Shown here: positions 61,964-64,000 of the stretch, piece after piece
How positions within the stretch are numbered: the stretch's first letter is position 1
Layout of the letters: each line of letters opens with the position of its first letter
NCBI RefSeq assembly: GCF_014192095.1
Contig: NZ_JACHXN010000020.1
Location: forward strand, 41,987-105,986
DNA from: Phyllobacterium trifolii
Lineage (GTDB): Bacteria > Pseudomonadota > Alphaproteobacteria > Rhizobiales > Rhizobiaceae
Length of the DNA stretch: 64,000 nt
Direction of reading: 5' to 3'
The notes under the pieces: generated by a model
The model's database searches: none
Seen by the model: the letters and a program-made list of their open reading frames with translations, nothing else
Told to the model about the DNA's origin: nothing
Translations under genes and position numbers: made by a program

Positions 61964-63490
61964 ATGGGCAAGAACATCGTTGTGTTCTCGGACGGCACCG
62001 GTCAAGAAGGCGGCGTTCGCGCAGAACAGCGCATGAGCAACGTGTACAAGCTCTATCGCTCCTGCCGTGTCAGCCCTGAGAACGCAATCAACCCGGCGGA
62101 ACAGGTATCCTTCTACGATCCTGGTCTTGGGACCGAGACCTCTGCGACAGGGATGACGGGACTTGTCCGCTGGACGCAAAAGTTGCTGGCGTCAGTGTCT
62201 GGTAAAGGTATCACGCAGAACATCGCCGACTGCTATGAGTTCATTATCAATCATTATCAGCCTGGCGACCGCATCTTTCTTTTCGGTTTTAGCCGAGGCG
62301 CTTACACCGCGCGATCCGTTGCAAATCTTCTCATGCTCTGTGGGGTGCCTACACGCGTCGAAGAGCAGGTATTGCCGCGATTTCGGAAGACAGTCCGCGA
62401 CATTGCCGAAGAGGCTGTTCACAGCGTGCTTGAGCACGGCGCGGGCCATCCGCGCGCGACGTATGAAGAAGAACGCCTTGAAATGGCGCGGCGCTTCCGA
62501 GCGCGCTATGGATCAGATCACGAAACGGGCGAGAAGCATCGCTCGAACGCTGCTCCGTATTTCATCGGCGTGTTCGATACCGTTGCGGCGCTGGGTGCGA
62601 AAGGCTTCAGACGAATTGCCATCCAATCGGGACTGGCAATCGGCGCATTAGTACTGGGCGCAGCCGTTGCGATAGTGCCGTCAATCGTGCTCGGCGCTAT
62701 TATTTCAGCGCTGTCGACGCTGTCATTTTGGACCATGTTTTGGGCCGGCGTCATCCTCGGCGCACTTGCGGCTCTCTATTTCTTGCGCCGAACCCAGCGC
62801 AATGAAACCACTAAGACGATACGGGACTTTCCCGAAAAGGGCGATGTGCGCTCGCATGTTGCGGAGTGGAAAGCTGAGCATTTTGATCGCCTGCTAAGCC
62901 GCTTTGTTTGCTACGCGCGGGCAGCGAACGCGATCGATGAAACGCGGCAGGATTTTGACCGCGTCGGGTGGGGCAACACGGTCGGAGCGGCCGTTGCGAT
63001 TGAGGGACATCAGCGTCTCAAGCAACCATGGTTCGTGGGCAATCACTCGGACATCGGCGGTAGCTATCCTGAGGTAGAATCGCGATTGTCTGATATCGCG
63101 CTCGTCTGGATGATTGAAGAAGCAACCGCAGTTCCGAACGGTCTCGAGGTTGGACCTATCACCACGAACGGACAGCCGATGCCACGAACACTTGATGCCG
63201 GATCTGCATTGCATTTGTTCCCCGCATCAAACGGCGTCCAGCATTGCGAGGTTGCAGGAATGAGGGACTTGCTGGAGACACGGGTGCCGAAATGGCTTCG
63301 ATCCTGGACGGCGGGATTAGGTTGGAAGGTAAAACCACGGATGATCAAGCCTGAAGCCATCCTGCACCCGACAGTGCTAGAGCGTTTCGCCATGGGCGAG
63401 GTGCAGCAGTGCGCAGGATACGGACCCTATCGGCCAGAGGCGCTTCGCCGGCACGAGCAAGTCAAACAGTACTTTCCTGATGTGCAATAG
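61964..63490 (+). CDS. DUF2235 alpha/beta hydrolase with central membrane segments
   Basis: A 508-residue protein of the DUF2235/Tle1-like phospholipase-type family. The start MGKNIVVFSDGTGQEGG and YDPGLGT are family hallmarks. The nucleophile elbow FLFGFSRGAYTARSVA holds Ser110. PYFIGVFDTVAALGAKGF and PWFVGNHSDIGGSYPE provide the expected acid (FDTV) and histidine (NHSD) regions. Residues about 210-270 are strongly hydrophobic with two or three membrane helices, so the enzyme may sit at the inner membrane. Relatives occur as type VI effectors and as possible membrane-damaging defence effectors; no VgrG or T6SS gene is nearby. Confidence 0.92.
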   Translation: MGKNIVVFSDGTGQEGGVRAEQRMSNVYKLYRSCRVSPENAINPAEQVSFYDPGLGTETSATGMTGLVRWTQKLLASVSGKGITQNIADCYEFIINHYQPGDRIFLFGFSRGAYTARSVANLLMLCGVPTRVEEQVLPRFRKTVRDIAEEAVHSVLEHGAGHPRATYEEERLEMARRFRARYGSDHETGEKHRSNAAPYFIGVFDTVAALGAKGFRRIAIQSGLAIGALVLGAAVAIVPSIVLGAIISALSTLSFWTMFWAGVILGALAALYFLRRTQRNETTKTIRDFPEKGDVRSHVAEWKAEHFDRLLSRFVCYARAANAIDETRQDFDRVGWGNTVGAAVAIEGHQRLKQPWFVGNHSDIGGSYPEVESRLSDIALVWMIEEATAVPNGLEVGPITTNGQPMPRTLDAGSALHLFPASNGVQHCEVAGMRDLLETRVPKWLRSWTAGLGWKVKPRMIKPEAILHPTVLERFAMGEVQQCAGYGPYRPEALRRHEQVKQYFPDVQ

Positions 63491-64000
63491 ATTGCTGCGG
63501 GGCACCGTCGCCCTCCGGCACGGCTTTACGTCGTGCTATAATTAACGAAGGAATTAAAAAAGCTGAACGACGATGAGCCGCCAACTGCTCAGGACCTTCG
63601 CCAGCCTCTGGCCTCCAGGGCCTTTTCTGACAATTGGATCATAACTCCCTCGCAGATTGCTTGAGGTTCTATTGCTGGTTGTTAAAACTGCTGCTGGTGT
63701 TCTCGGTATGTGCTTCGAAAATCGCATAATGTCTTGTGTGGTTGCCGCCCGGGATGCAAGAAGTTTTTGAGCCTTTATGAACAGTGATCGAGTGCGGTCT
63801 TGTGTCAGGCCTCATGGAAGCGGCCTGTCTGGCGCCGCGGGCCGGTATGGTGATCTGCGGATAGGGTCCTAATCTCGTCTGCGAGCACAAAGGCTCAGAG
63901 CCATTAGCTGGTTTTCCCGATCCAGATCTGTTCGATCGTTTTGCCCATTCAGGTCATTGCCTTCTCACACTGCTTTACCGGTGATTGTCGCAGCGACGAT
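63491..64000. other. window end, no gene recognised
   Basis: About 510 bp with only a 73-codon minus-strand frame that resembles nothing known. GCACG-9 bases-CGTGC (about 63519-63537), shortly after the DUF2235 stop, may form a weak hairpin. The region could continue into a gene beyond the window. Confidence 0.35.

Noticed and set aside
63669..63890. 73-codon minus-strand frame at the window end
   Set aside because: No family resemblance and no convincing start; may be chance.

Overview
The window looks like accessory DNA (plasmid, genomic island or other flexible replicon) of an alphaproteobacterium, most likely in the Rhizobiales (Rhizobium/Agrobacterium/Brucella-Ochrobactrum type). This is inferred from the density of peptide-type and taurine-type ABC importers, the many LysR/GntR/IclR/DeoR regulators, and ISL3, IS6, IS5 and IS1111-like insertion sequences of the kind common in rhizobial plasmids. 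I see no rRNA, tRNA, core housekeeping gene, replication origin or CRISPR array. Base composition shifts from AT-richer in the first 18 kb to GC-rich between about 29 and 53 kb, which fits a mosaic origin.

0-14.3 kb holds a small oxidative catabolism locus: a LysR regulator, an FMN-dependent (NtaA/SnaA/DszA-type) monooxygenase, its flavin reductase, two epoxide-hydrolase-like alpha/beta hydrolases, a third alpha/beta hydrolase whose nucleophile serine is replaced by alanine, a TMEM175-type channel, a CGNR zinc-finger regulator, a MOSC/ferredoxin-reductase fusion, a second LysR regulator and a pyridoxamine-oxidase-like protein. The MOSC fusion is split by an IS1111-type element. The non-coding tail of that element carries two short stretches matching the two sides of its own insertion site, as expected of a seekRNA/bridge RNA. 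A deletion-fused remnant of an osmoprotectant ABC transporter follows.

14.5-18.9 kb is an insertion-sequence scrapyard: a complete ISL3 element, two IS6-family elements, an IS5 transposase fragment, the tail of a dihydrofolate-reductase-like gene and a frameshifted small membrane protein gene.

18.9-52.9 kb is a large amino-compound catabolism and uptake region. A leftward operon (18.9-26.7 kb) encodes a PuuE-type deacetylase, a taurine/sulfonate-type ABC importer, an M20 N-carbamoyl-amino-acid amidohydrolase, an ornithine-cyclodeaminase-like protein, a GntR/FCD regulator and a class V aminotransferase, with a candidate GntR operator in front. A rightward operon (28.5-39.9 kb), divergent from an IclR regulator, encodes a deacetylase, a dipeptide-type ABC importer, an SDR, a penicillin-acylase-family amidase without a signal peptide, an M20 carboxypeptidase and a TauE/SafE exporter. 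A leftward set (40.1-46.5 kb) encodes a third deacetylase, an ATZ/TRZ amidohydrolase, an Asp/Glu/hydantoin racemase, a PfkB kinase and two SIS-domain proteins. It diverges from a DeoR regulator followed by another peptide-type ABC importer (47.6-52.9 kb). Together the genes suggest import and dismantling of acylated, carbamoylated or sugar-conjugated amino acids; the exact substrates cannot be read from the sequence. A second ISL3 copy (52.9-54.6 kb), inactivated by a 7-base deletion, lies in the same orientation as the first, so the two bracket the whole catabolic region.

54.6-63.5 kb looks like a defence island. After a cluster of about 20-bp repeats comes a 1038-residue protein fusing a caspase-like (C14) protease to a Ski2/Hel308-like helicase. 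It converges on a three-gene operon: AbiEi antitoxin, AbiEii nucleotidyltransferase toxin and an unrecognised zinc-ribbon protein. A DUF2235 alpha/beta hydrolase with a central membrane region follows. The caspase-helicase and its neighbours are the best candidate here for an undescribed system.
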